Shown here: one piece after another, positions 38,467 to 48,000 of the stretch
How positions within the stretch are numbered: position 1 is the first letter of the stretch
Layout: every line of letters starts with the position of its first letter
Assembly (NCBI GenBank): GCA_048498555.1
Contig: JBEHXT010000024.1
Span: 1 to 64,000 of the forward strand
Reading direction: 5' to 3'
Length of the DNA stretch: 64,000 nt
Source of the DNA: Danxiaibacter sp048498555
GTDB lineage: Bacteria > Bacteroidota > Bacteroidia > Chitinophagales > Chitinophagaceae
Position numbers and translations under genes: made by a program
The notes under the pieces: model-generated
Told to the model about the DNA's origin: nothing
The model's input: only the letters and a program-made list of their open reading frames with translations
Database searches by the model: none

Positions 38467-40422
38467 TCAATTAACTAAAAAGTGTACGATCCTGCATGCA
38501 GTACCTTTACTCTTGGGATCCTTGTTGTCGGCTATTTTAATATGAAGCGTATGGTTCTTATTCTTCAGCTGGCTTTCAAGTAAAAGGTACCAGGGCAAAT
38601 GCAGTGAATTACTCCATTGTGTGTAAAGGTTGATGGTTTTGGGAGTACCACTATCAATGGAATATGTAATCATTCCCGCGTCACTTCCTGAAACAATCGC
38701 GATACCAACGGCATTACCTTTGAATTTAAAAGATAATTCCGCTCCGGGCTTGTCACCAACCAAAACCGGCAGGTGCACAAAACCTTCACGGGTGGACAGG
38801 CCATCAGACGGCACCCAATTTTCATCAATCTTCCAGCCGTTATTTATACTTGCATTATGCACATCTACATATTTTCCATTATCAAGACTCTGTTCAACTA
38901 AAGGCGCAATCATTGTTGCGGGAGAAGGCTGTTTGCTGCCATTATCATTAAAGCATTCATTCAGCAACGTTTTAATTGTAGCTGCATAAAGCTCCTGTCC
39001 GTAAGGTGAAGGATGCACGTCTTTAAAATCGTAGGCCCAGCTAAATTCTTTATTGCGGATCTTGTCGTGTACCTCTTTCGCAATGTTTAATGATGGCAAG
39101 CCGTAATGCGTTGCAACCCGTTCAAGGTTGGCAATTTCAACAGGTGTAATGCCTTTATCATAGTCGTCATTTTTTTGTTCATCGGCAAATGACATTAACA
39201 CAATATCCATTTGTGGGTTGGCTTTTCTCGCGTGCCGCACAATACCTTCAAGTGCCAGCAATTGTGTGAGGCTATCGGTTCCATTAACGCGATCGTTCAC
39301 TGCTGTTTCAACAAATAGCAGATCTACTTTACCTGAGTCCAGCACATCTCTCTGCACACGGAATGAATGAGGCAGGCTGCCCAGCGAAGGAATACCCGCG
39401 GCAATAAAATGAAACTTTGTATCAGGATATTGTTCCTGTAGATATTTACATACTTTATCACGCCATCCGGGATTGTAGGTGATAGATCCACCCAGAAAGG
39501 CAACGGTGGCCTCCTTACTGTTCTTTATAGCATTGAAACTATTGTGCAATCCATTTCTCTTGTTCACATATGGCTCATAAGGCAATCTACTTGATGCAGG
39601 ATATGCATTCTGCGCAATAAAATCAGCCCATTTATTTGCCTGCTCAATGGGAAAATGATGCCCGCTTAGCTCCTGTGGCCCCATTGTTACCGGGTATATT
39701 GACATTGGTCCGCCAAGGGCGGTATACCGCTGCGCCAATATATAAGTGTTTTCATCAGATGGCAGCAACTTATCGTCATAACCTATCACATGCAGCAATG
39801 GAATTTTGAAAGCTGCCATACCTTCAAGATTATCTATAGGGTTATCTTTAAACAATTGCGCTTGTTGTTCAGTTAAAGAAAATATACGTAAAAACTGATT
39901 CCAGCATGTGCTATCGCCGGGGCCTTTTCCTTTGCCGCCGGGCCAGCTTTTAATATCACAAACAGGTGCCTCTGCATAAATACAATTTATCTTATCAGGA
40001 TTTCTTTTTGCCCATGCATAAGCATACAACCCGCCTCTGCTAACAGCTTCAAGGGCAACAGTACGGGCTAGAGAAACTGAATCGGTCAAATATTGATACA
40101 GCCGATCGTACAAGCGCATTGCAGCAGGGCTTCCGTACTGATTGTCCACATTCAGAAAGACAATATGAAACCCCTTTACCAACAACAGGCTATCCATTTC
40201 TGTGTGCCAGTCGGGAAAGGATGTCCGCCACACCCAGGGATTGCCGGGCAATGCTTTTGCGGGTTTTACATAATACGCAGCATGATCTTCCAGCAGAAAA
40301 TTTACTCTTTCAAAACCTTTCCATTTATCAGCGTGAATACTTGAAGGACGCTGGCTGTACGAGAAAAAAGACAAGCACATTAAAAAAATAACACTACAAA
40401 ATCTTGCGACTGTATGTTTCAT
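38467..40422 (-). CDS. Two-domain secreted esterase: alpha/beta-hydrolase fused to SGNH/GDSL hydrolase
   Basis: About 651 residues from the start at 40422 (MKHTVARFCSVIFLM), which gives a signal peptide; the ATG at 40506 would add 28 unrelated residues. Residues 30-275 form an alpha/beta-hydrolase with Ser128 in AVSRGGL. Residues about 305-520 are an SGNH domain: GGSIT with Ser313 in place of GDS, VETAVND for block III and DVHPSPYG with the Asp-x-x-His pair. A C-terminal beta-domain (about 540-651, with ELSFKFKG and CRIVHF) resembles those attached to acetylxylan esterases. The combination suggests a polysaccharide or sugar deacetylase. Confidence 0.85.
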   Translation of the reverse strand: MKHTVARFCSVIFLMCLSFFSYSQRPSSIHADKWKGFERVNFLLEDHAAYYVKPAKALPGNPWVWRTSFPDWHTEMDSLLLVKGFHIVFLNVDNQYGSPAAMRLYDRLYQYLTDSVSLARTVALEAVSRGGLYAYAWAKRNPDKINCIYAEAPVCDIKSWPGGKGKGPGDSTCWNQFLRIFSLTEQQAQLFKDNPIDNLEGMAAFKIPLLHVIGYDDKLLPSDENTYILAQRYTALGGPMSIYPVTMGPQELSGHHFPIEQANKWADFIAQNAYPASSRLPYEPYVNKRNGLHNSFNAIKNSKEATVAFLGGSITYNPGWRDKVCKYLQEQYPDTKFHFIAAGIPSLGSLPHSFRVQRDVLDSGKVDLLFVETAVNDRVNGTDSLTQLLALEGIVRHARKANPQMDIVLMSFADEQKNDDYDKGITPVEIANLERVATHYGLPSLNIAKEVHDKIRNKEFSWAYDFKDVHPSPYGQELYAATIKTLLNECFNDNGSKQPSPATMIAPLVEQSLDNGKYVDVHNASINNGWKIDENWVPSDGLSTREGFVHLPVLVGDKPGAELSFKFKGNAVGIAIVSGSDAGMITYSIDSGTPKTINLYTQWSNSLHLPWYLLLESQLKNKNHTLHIKIADNKDPKSKGTACRIVHFLVN

Positions 40423-40573
40423 GCAGGTTGATATTTTATCAGATATAATACTTGCGAAAGCAATATGGCGAAGCGAATTTAAATTCAATCCCATAAAAGT
40501 ATTCAACTCATGTGAAGTAAATTTGAGTGCGTTTGGAAGATTTCTATCAATATCTTCTTAAAAATTATCATTC

Positions 40574-40918
40574 ATGGAAATCAATGAGCTGCTTGCTGAC
40601 CGTGTAAGAGAACTGATTGCTGCAAGAGAAAATAATGTTGAAGAGAAAAAAATGTTCAGTGGTTTAGCATTTATGGTAAACGACAAACTTTGCGTTGCAG
40701 TAAGCAAAGACAGGTTGCTGGTACGGCTTGATCCACAAATGTATGAGCAGGCCCTTGATGAGAACGGTGCCAAACCAATGGTACACAGCGGCCGTGAAAT
40801 GAAGGGTTATGTGTTTGTAGACGATACCGAGCTTACCACACAAAAAAAGCTAGAGCACTGGGTTAATAGAGCCCTAGCTTATAATAAGATTGCAAAAGCA
40901 TCGAAGAAGAAAAAATGA
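40574..40918 (+). CDS. TfoX/Sxy N-terminal domain protein
   Basis: A 114-residue cytosolic protein with the TfoX N-terminal pattern: KKMFSGLAFMVNDKLCVAVSKDRLLVRL and the MKGYVFVDD segment. Enterobacterial TfoX/Sxy activates competence genes; short Bacteroidota forms like this, without a C-terminal domain, have no known role. The end is Lys-rich. It is convergent with the next gene across an inverted repeat. Confidence 0.88.
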   Translation: MEINELLADRVRELIAARENNVEEKKMFSGLAFMVNDKLCVAVSKDRLLVRLDPQMYEQALDENGAKPMVHSGREMKGYVFVDDTELTTQKKLEHWVNRALAYNKIAKASKKKK

Positions 40919-40920
40919 AG

Positions 40921-41075
40921 CAATGTACGATGTACGATTTTAGATGTACGATGTAGAAGAATCGCGGATGTCTGATGTATCGATGTCTGATACTTTCTAC
41001 AACCTTAGTTATATATAAGACCAGGAACCTTCCCCCTCACATCGTACATCGTACATCTAAAATCTTACATCTACC
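40921..41075. repeat. Inverted repeat between convergent genes
   Basis: Arms at about 40921-40958 and 41037-41075 are built from repeats of ATGTACG with an ATTTTAGATGTACGATGTA core, and are complementary over about 30 bp with few mismatches. The segment sits exactly between two convergent stop codons and may act as a bidirectional terminator or as an interspersed element. Confidence 0.6.
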
Positions 41076-42254
41076 TTATACCCTCAAAAATACTTTCTTG
41101 TTATACATAAAATACAAAAACAGCCACTTGAGAAGAACATAGGTAATTGCCAGGGCAACCGCGCTAAACGGATTTCCTATAAGTTGTCCTACCCATTTAA
41201 AGAAGCCATTATTAGAGTATTCCCAGTTAATAAAATGCTCAGACATATATATCAAAATAGAGTTCATTCCAATTATACGGAAAAAGAACGCCCAATTTTT
41301 ATAGCCTTTCACATCTATAATGAAATAAAAGACAGATAGGAACAGCAGGCTTATGCCACCTACGTGAAACACAAATGAACTGGTCCAAAGATTTTTGTTA
41401 ATAGGAAAATCGAGGTTCCAGATCTGCGCGATAATTAAACATATCACTCCGGCAATTGCCAAACGCAAGGCCTTTGTGTTGCCGCTTACATCTTTTCGTT
41501 TTAGATAATTTCCAGCCATTATACCCAACAAACCGGTTCCGATAGCAGGAATGGTTGATGTTAACCCTTCCGGGTCGTGGATGCCTAAATACAATTTGCC
41601 CGGCATTACCAGACGGTCAATGTACGAAGCAAAATTGCCTTCCATAGTCAGGTCTCCTGCAGCAAAACCCGGTGCAGAGTTGAATTTGAGCAATAACCAG
41701 TAACCTGTTACGAGTGAACAAAACCAGATCAGCTGGCCTCTTTGTTTGGTGTACAGGTATATTATATTGGCAAACATATACGCCAGCCCGATGCGCCCTA
41801 ACACGCTTCCGAACCTTACTTCTGCAATGGGCTTTATCTGGAGGCCATTATTATAAATAATACCTAACAGTACCAGCAACAAGCCTCTTCGTATTACGCG
41901 CCACAACAATTGTTGCCGGCTTTTACCTTTCTCAAGTTCCTTACCTACGGAGAAAGGCGTTGCTACTCCCGCCAGGAAAAGAAATAACGGGAATATAAGG
42001 TCATACATATGAAAGCCATTCCACGCCGGGTGCGTAAGCTGGTTTGCGACTGCGCCCCAAAACGGCGAGCCTGTTGCCTTTGACAGTTCATGAAAAATAC
42101 TCTCGGCACCCATGATCCAGAACATATCGAATCCCCGCAGGGCATCGAGCGAATAAAGGCGCTGATTAATAAAGTTGCTGGCTGATGAAGGTTGTTTTGA
42201 CGGGGGTGTTGCCGTCATTTCGGATACGGAAATGTCAGCTTGTTTTGATTCCAT
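41076..42254 (-). CDS. DUF5009 / HGSNAT-like (NagX-type) membrane acyltransferase
   Basis: A 392-residue protein with about ten transmembrane helices after a 30-residue polar N-terminus. The SLDALRGFDMFWIMGAE motif is diagnostic for the family containing human heparan-alpha-glucosaminide N-acetyltransferase. It is followed by HPAWNGFHMYDLIFPLFLF, with the proposed active-site His, and NGLQ. Relatives move acetyl groups across a membrane to amino sugars. No glycosaminoglycan genes flank it. A 60-residue frame opposite it is a shadow. Confidence 0.9.
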   Translation of the reverse strand: MESKQADISVSEMTATPPSKQPSSASNFINQRLYSLDALRGFDMFWIMGAESIFHELSKATGSPFWGAVANQLTHPAWNGFHMYDLIFPLFLFLAGVATPFSVGKELEKGKSRQQLLWRVIRRGLLLVLLGIIYNNGLQIKPIAEVRFGSVLGRIGLAYMFANIIYLYTKQRGQLIWFCSLVTGYWLLLKFNSAPGFAAGDLTMEGNFASYIDRLVMPGKLYLGIHDPEGLTSTIPAIGTGLLGIMAGNYLKRKDVSGNTKALRLAIAGVICLIIAQIWNLDFPINKNLWTSSFVFHVGGISLLFLSVFYFIIDVKGYKNWAFFFRIIGMNSILIYMSEHFINWEYSNNGFFKWVGQLIGNPFSAVALAITYVLLKWLFLYFMYNKKVFLRV

Positions 42255-42392
42255 TGTTGTTTGTTTATTGTTCGGATTTGGTTACTAAGCAGGGTTCTTA
42301 AAGATAGGGATTTTGTTCTCCCAAATAACGTGAAGACAATTTTTCTGAATAAAAAAACGAAAGGAGTAAATATGAGGCGATTAAGCATAATG

Positions 42393-42542
42393 CTATTTAG
42401 CTATCCAGTAAAAAACCGCCAGCCAGATAAGGCCTTTAACAAGAAAAAACATAAAGCCCCAAAAGCCTAGCCTTTTCAGCCATAGCAACAATTTGTTTGG
42501 ATGTTTATTTTCTTGTGCCAATGATGCATTATTTAAATGCAA
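42393..42542 (-). CDS. Small single-helix membrane protein (49 residues, TTG start), probable
   Basis: A frame on the minus strand runs from TTG (complement of 42540-42542) to TAG (complement of 42393-42395). The protein is charged at the N-terminus (AQENKHPNK), then LLLWLKRLGFWGFMFFLVK and a Trp/Phe-rich membrane helix ending WIAK. This amphipathic, aromatic layout is characteristic of real small membrane proteins and unlikely in random DNA. A plus-strand frame at 42261-42470 overlaps it and lacks such features. An upstream AAAGAA stretch could bind ribosomes weakly. I do not recognise the family. Confidence 0.4.
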   Translation of the reverse strand: MHLNNASLAQENKHPNKLLLWLKRLGFWGFMFFLVKGLIWLAVFYWIAK

Positions 42543-42661
42543 AGCTATTCTTTACCCGCGTTTTTTATTTACTGTAAAAGAAATTTATACGTATCTAAAA
42601 AAACAATCTTCATATTCAGCAATGGTGCATTTGCTGAGCTTATGGTATTACTTCTGAGGGG

Positions 42662-42692
42662 TTGACATTTCAATTTTTATCTATTACATTTA
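42662..42692 (+). promoter_or_regulatory. Possible Bacteroidota promoter of the patatin gene
   Basis: TTG at 42662-42664 and TACATTTA at 42685-42692 (one mismatch to TAnnTTTG) are 20 bp apart, the expected spacing. The start codon at 42712 would leave only a short leader. Confidence 0.35.
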
Positions 42693-42711
42693 AACTGCTA
42701 ACCATTACTTT

Positions 42712-44184
42712 ATGCTCACAATTGAAGACTTTACCAACAACCCTGAAGTAAAAAAATGCGTTGAACGGCTGGAACAGGAGTTCGGCAGCAATGGGCGGCC
42801 ATTTATCGTTTCTGACGTGTTAGACAAAGACAATCACCAGTACGTTAACCTCGTTCAAAAAGGTGGCGGCGTGTTAGGCGTGGCCCTGGTGGGTTACACA
42901 TATATCCTTGAGTATATGGGTATCCGCTTTATGCGCCTGGCAGGAACAAGCGCCGGTGCTATCAACACTTCCCTTATGACCGTTATAGGCCAAAAGGAAG
43001 AAGCTAAATCCACCAAAGTCTTAGATGCTATTTGCAAACTCGATTTTTTTAACCTGGTAGATGGGCATCCGGTTGCAAGAATGCTGATTAAAGGCTTCAT
43101 TACCAATACCGACTTTGCCAGCAATGTAAAAAGATGGATCACAGGAATTGTCGTTGCGCTGCTTGTTTTGGTCGCTGGCGACTTTGTTTGCCTTGGCCTG
43201 CAAAAAGCAATCCCCTGGGTATCTATTCTAACAAAAACCTTTTTCATCCTTACCGGTTTTTATCTTTTGCTTATTGCTGTTTTGCTTGTTTATATCGGCA
43301 CACTATTGCGACGCTTGAAGAATTCGGGCTTTGGCGTTAACCCCGGCGATTATTTTTATGACTGGATCAAACAACAACTGAAAACAAACGGAGTTAATAC
43401 GGTTGATGAACTCAATAAAAAAGCATCACAGAAAGTAGATGGCCTGCATTTGCGTGTGCCACACGAAGAGGGCATAGATGACCTGGTAGGCGATGTTACA
43501 TTTATTACATCGGAGTTGGTTACAGAAAATAAAATACAGTTTCCCGCAATGTGTAAGTTGTTTAGAAAACAGGCGGATATCAATCTGCTGCAACCTGCGG
43601 GATTTATTAGGGCATCAATGTCGATTCCCATATTTTTTGAATCTTATTTCATCAGCGATATTCCCTGCACTGACCCCGATATAAAAGATGAATGGTTGAA
43701 AGCATTTGGAGAACAGGACCCACCATCTACCGCAAGGTTTGTTGACGGAGGCATTTTATCAAACTTCCCTATCAACCTCTTTTATAACCCAAAAGTATTG
43801 ATGCCGAGGCTGCCTTCTTTTGGTATTGACCTTAATGATAGCAAGCCAGATGACACCGATAAGCATGCAGAAAACTGGAGCCTGCCGGGGTATTTTGGCC
43901 GCATGTTCAATACCATCCGGTTTTACTACGATAAAGATTTTTTGATCAAGAACCAGTTCTTTAAAAAAGGTATCGGAACAATTCCTTTAGCTGATTTTAA
44001 CTGGCTCAATTTCTTCATTACAGATAAAGACAAGATTGAGATGTTTATTCGCGGCGCAAAAACTGCAACCGATTTCTTACTACAGTTTGATTGGGATGCA
44101 TACAAGAATGATCGTTCTGATATGCAACAAAAATTACTGAAAGAACAAAAATCTCCGGAAACAAAATCACGCGTAATCATTTAA
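42712..44184 (+). CDS. Patatin-like phospholipase with internal membrane insert
   Basis: A 490-residue protein. The oxyanion glycines are in VQKGGGVLGVALVG, nucleophile Ser80 is in GTSAG and the dyad Asp345 is in VDGGILSN. Two strong transmembrane helices (about 142-162 and 170-198) are inserted between the nucleophile and the Asp, which most patatins lack. This places the enzyme on the membrane, cytoplasmic side likely. It hydrolyses acyl esters of phospholipids. The next gene starts 3 bp after the stop, so the two are very likely a functional pair. Confidence 0.9.
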   Translation: MLTIEDFTNNPEVKKCVERLEQEFGSNGRPFIVSDVLDKDNHQYVNLVQKGGGVLGVALVGYTYILEYMGIRFMRLAGTSAGAINTSLMTVIGQKEEAKSTKVLDAICKLDFFNLVDGHPVARMLIKGFITNTDFASNVKRWITGIVVALLVLVAGDFVCLGLQKAIPWVSILTKTFFILTGFYLLLIAVLLVYIGTLLRRLKNSGFGVNPGDYFYDWIKQQLKTNGVNTVDELNKKASQKVDGLHLRVPHEEGIDDLVGDVTFITSELVTENKIQFPAMCKLFRKQADINLLQPAGFIRASMSIPIFFESYFISDIPCTDPDIKDEWLKAFGEQDPPSTARFVDGGILSNFPINLFYNPKVLMPRLPSFGIDLNDSKPDDTDKHAENWSLPGYFGRMFNTIRFYYDKDFLIKNQFFKKGIGTIPLADFNWLNFFITDKDKIEMFIRGAKTATDFLLQFDWDAYKNDRSDMQQKLLKEQKSPETKSRVII

Positions 44185-44187
44185 TAT

Positions 44188-44847
44188 ATGCACCTATTTA
44201 ACTGGCAACTGTTTTGCATATTTTTCGGAATCATGCTGCTGATCAGCTTCCTGATGGCCTTGCAAAGCAGGCATTTTTATACGATGGATGTTGTAAAACG
44301 AAAATTCAGCATCATGGACCTTGAAATTCCGTCCACAGCGGTTGAGCTAAAAAACCTGATTGCTGGTTTGTACAACCTGCCGCCTGAACAGTCCCGCAAA
44401 TCCATCAATTCACTGAAAGGGCAACTGTTCCTTGACTTTTTATACATGCCTTTCGCCTACGGATGCATTATAATAGCCTGCTCGCTTATCACAGAAAAAA
44501 TGGAACACCGCGCCGGCCAGTTAGTGTTTACGGCACTCGCATTGTTGCAATTTTTGTCCTGGCTCTTTGATATTATTGAAAACATATATCTTCTTTTAAA
44601 GATCAGGCCAGATGTTAAGGAATCCAGCCGCGGCGTTCACAAGGCATACCTTGTGATGGAGGCCGCTAAGTGGGGTATTGCCCTCACCGGGGCCATATGC
44701 GCTATTGCTGCATTATGCTATTTCTGGCTGGCAGGCAACTACGCATCTGCATCTGTTCAATATTTCGTTATCATAATTGTGGAAATAGTGATTTTTACAA
44801 TATTGCTCAAATTTGCTGCAAAAACACCTGCTCAAACAGCAGCATAA
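44188..44847 (+). CDS. Hypothetical multi-pass membrane protein, partner of the patatin
   Basis: A 219-residue protein not matching any family I recognise. Five hydrophobic helices are seen (about 7-25, 81-102, 111-137, 160-182, 191-210), with a 55-residue polar segment between the first two. The start follows the patatin stop by 3 bp, so co-translation and a role in lipid turnover or membrane anchoring are reasonable. The stop is followed by a 165 bp gap to the next gene. Confidence 0.8.
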   Translation: MHLFNWQLFCIFFGIMLLISFLMALQSRHFYTMDVVKRKFSIMDLEIPSTAVELKNLIAGLYNLPPEQSRKSINSLKGQLFLDFLYMPFAYGCIIIACSLITEKMEHRAGQLVFTALALLQFLSWLFDIIENIYLLLKIRPDVKESSRGVHKAYLVMEAAKWGIALTGAICAIAALCYFWLAGNYASASVQYFVIIIVEIVIFTILLKFAAKTPAQTAA

Positions 44848-45011
44848 ACTGGCCGTTACTGCTTACTATTTTACACATCTTGAAGAAATAAAAATAAATT
44901 TTAATAACTGCAAATAGCCGATAATAAGCTCTATTCACAGAAAACCATGGGGTTAAATGGCATTTTTTTTTATCTTTCCAGCTTTATTAAATAATAACGT
45001 CACTTCACCAC

Positions 45012-48000
45012 ATGAAAAATGCCTCGAAACTTGTACTCCTGGCTTTATGGAGTTTAGTATTTACCAACTGTACCAACAACAAACCCAAAGTACTCGTTTT
45101 TACCAAAGCAAAAGGATATCATCACGAATCAATTCCGACCGGAGCAGCTGCTATCATTAAGCTTGGAGAACAACACGAGTTTAATGTAGATACTACATCC
45201 GATGCAAGCTATTTTAACGATGACAAACTGAAAAAATATTCCGCAGTTGTGTTCTTAAGCACTACCGGTAATATTCTGAATTCAGACCAGAAAGTTGCGC
45301 TTCAACGCTATATGGAAGCCGGTGGCGGCTTTGTGGGCATACATGCCGCGGCAGATGCCGAATACAGCTGGCCATGGTATAACAAGCTGGTAGGCGCTTA
45401 TTTTATGAGCCATCCGGGCGATCCTAATGTGAGAAAAGCCAATGTAATTGTTACAGATACCACTAACCCGGCAACAAAAGGTTTACCACAAACCTGGGAA
45501 AGAACGGATGAATGGTACAATTACAAAAGCATTAGCCCTGCTATAAAAGTTATTGCAAAGCTTGATGAAGATTCTTATGAGGGTGGAGAAAATGGCGACA
45601 ACCATCCTATTGCCTGGTACCAGGAATTTGATGGAGGCAGATCTTTCTATACCGGCGGGGGCCATACTACAGAAAGCTTTAGCGAGCCACTGTTTTTGCA
45701 GCACCTTGCAGGTGGTATTCAATATGCAATTGGCAATAATGTAAAGCTCGATTACGCTAAATCATACGCTACGAAGGCGCCTGAAGAAAACAGGTTTACT
45801 AAAGTAGTTCTTTCTAATGACCTGAATGAGCCGATGGAACTGGCTGTAACACATGATGGCCGCGTGTTCTTTGCTGAGCGCTCAGGTAAATTTTACATGT
45901 ACGACCCTACCAATAACAGCACTAAAGTGCTTTACAACTTCCAGGTTCTTCCTGATACAAAGACGGCTTTTGGTAATGGTGTGCTGGGTATGACAATTGA
46001 CCCGGACTTTGATACCAATAACTTTGTTTACGTCTTTTATTCTCCTAATAAAACGCCAGCAAGACAAAACATTTCAAGGTTCAAAATAGTTGGCAGGGAT
46101 TCACTTGACGTGACTTCTGAAAAAGTATTGATTGAAGTGCCTATTGACCTGGAAGTAAGTGCACACACGGGTGGTTCATTGGCATGGGATAAGGATAAAA
46201 ACCTTTTCATCTCTACTGGTGATAACACTGTACCGTTTGCATCTGATGGCTACGCTCCTATTGATGAAACGCCCGGCAGATTAACATATGATGCACAACG
46301 TTCCGCATCTAACACAAATGATTTGCGCGGAAAGGTTTTACGCATTCACCCTGAGGCCAATGGTGCCTACACCGTACCTGAAGGCAACTTATTTGCGAAA
46401 GGCACCGCTGGCACAAAACCAGAGATTTATACAATGGGCTGCAGAAACCCATACCGTATTTCTGTTGACCAGGCAACATCTATTTTATATTGGGGCGAAG
46501 TTGGTCCGGATGCAGGTGAAGATGGAGATAAAGGGCCACGTGGTTACGATGAAATTAACCAGGCAAAGAAAGCGGGCAACTATGGCTGGCCATACTTTGT
46601 TGGCGATAGCAAAGCCTATCCCCGTTATGATTTTGTAACAAAAGTGATCAGTGAAAAATTTGATGCGAAAGCGCCAGCAAATAATTCAGTGTATAACACA
46701 GGCCTTAAAACATTGCCGCCTACAACCAGCGCTATGATCTGGTATCCTTACGCATTCTATGATCAGTTCCCTGACCTGGCACAAGGTGGCCGTTGCGCAA
46801 TTGCCGGCCCTGTATACCACTACAACAAAGACAAGCACAACAAGATCGGTCTTCCTGAATACTACGACAAAGCTTTGTTTATTGCTGACTGGATGCGTAA
46901 CTGGGTATTTGCCGTGAGATTGGATGAAAACAACAACTACAAACGCATGGAGCCGTTTATGCCATTAACAGGCAGCTTCAAGCGCCCAATTGATTTTGAT
47001 ATAACACCTGACGGCGTTATGTACATGCTTGAATATGGCTCTGTATACGGTGCAGATAATGATGATGCGAGATTGGTTCGCCTTGAGTTTAATGGTGGCA
47101 ACCGTGCACCTGTTGCGGCAATCAAAACAAAGGACAGTATAGGCCTGGCACCGTTAAAAGTGAAACTTGATGGCAGCGGTAGTTCTGACAACGACGAAGA
47201 TGATGAACTGACTTACGAGTGGAACTTTGGTGATGGTTCTTCAGCTTCTCATGAAGTTAGCCCGGAGCATCAGTACACTAAAAATGGCGTATATAAAGCA
47301 ACGCTTACAGTTACCGATCCAAAAGGTGAAAAAAATTCACAGTCAATCGATATTAAAGTAGGAAACACGCTTGCAACTGTAAACGTACAGGTTGCTGCGA
47401 ACAGCACGTTCTACTTCCCCGGACAGCCCATCAATTATGATGTAGCTGTTACGGACAAGGAAGATGCATCTATTGATCCGAAAAAAATAATGGTAGACCT
47501 TAAATACGTTCCTAAAGAAGCTGCATCATTCTCTGTTCTTGGCCACCAGCAGCCCGGCACCGTTATCGTGAGCCCTGGTAAGGCTTTGATGGATGGAAGT
47601 GATTGTAAAGCATGTCATACGCTGAATGAAAAATCAGTAGGCCCTGCATTTATGGAAGTTTCAAAACGCTACAGTGGAAAGCCAGGTGAAGTTGACAGGC
47701 TTGTAAATAAAATTATTACCGGTGGTGCAGGTGTTTGGGGCGATCACGCAATGAGTGCGCACCCGCAGCTGTCAAAGGATAATACACGCAAAATTGTTGA
47801 CTATATCCTTTCTTTATCAAGCCAGAAATCTTACGACAGCCTGCCAGCCAAAGGATCTATAGCTGTAAAAGAAAGCGAAGCTAAAACAGGTGGCAGCTAT
47901 GTATTAAGCGCCTCTTATACAGACCTGGGCAATGGCATCGTTCCACTTACCGCACACAACCAGCTTGTATTGCGCCCCGCGCGCGTTCAGGCGGAAGATG

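Noticed and set aside
42261..42470. 69-codon plus-strand frame
   Set aside because: It overlaps the more convincing minus-strand small membrane protein and has the composition of an antisense shadow.
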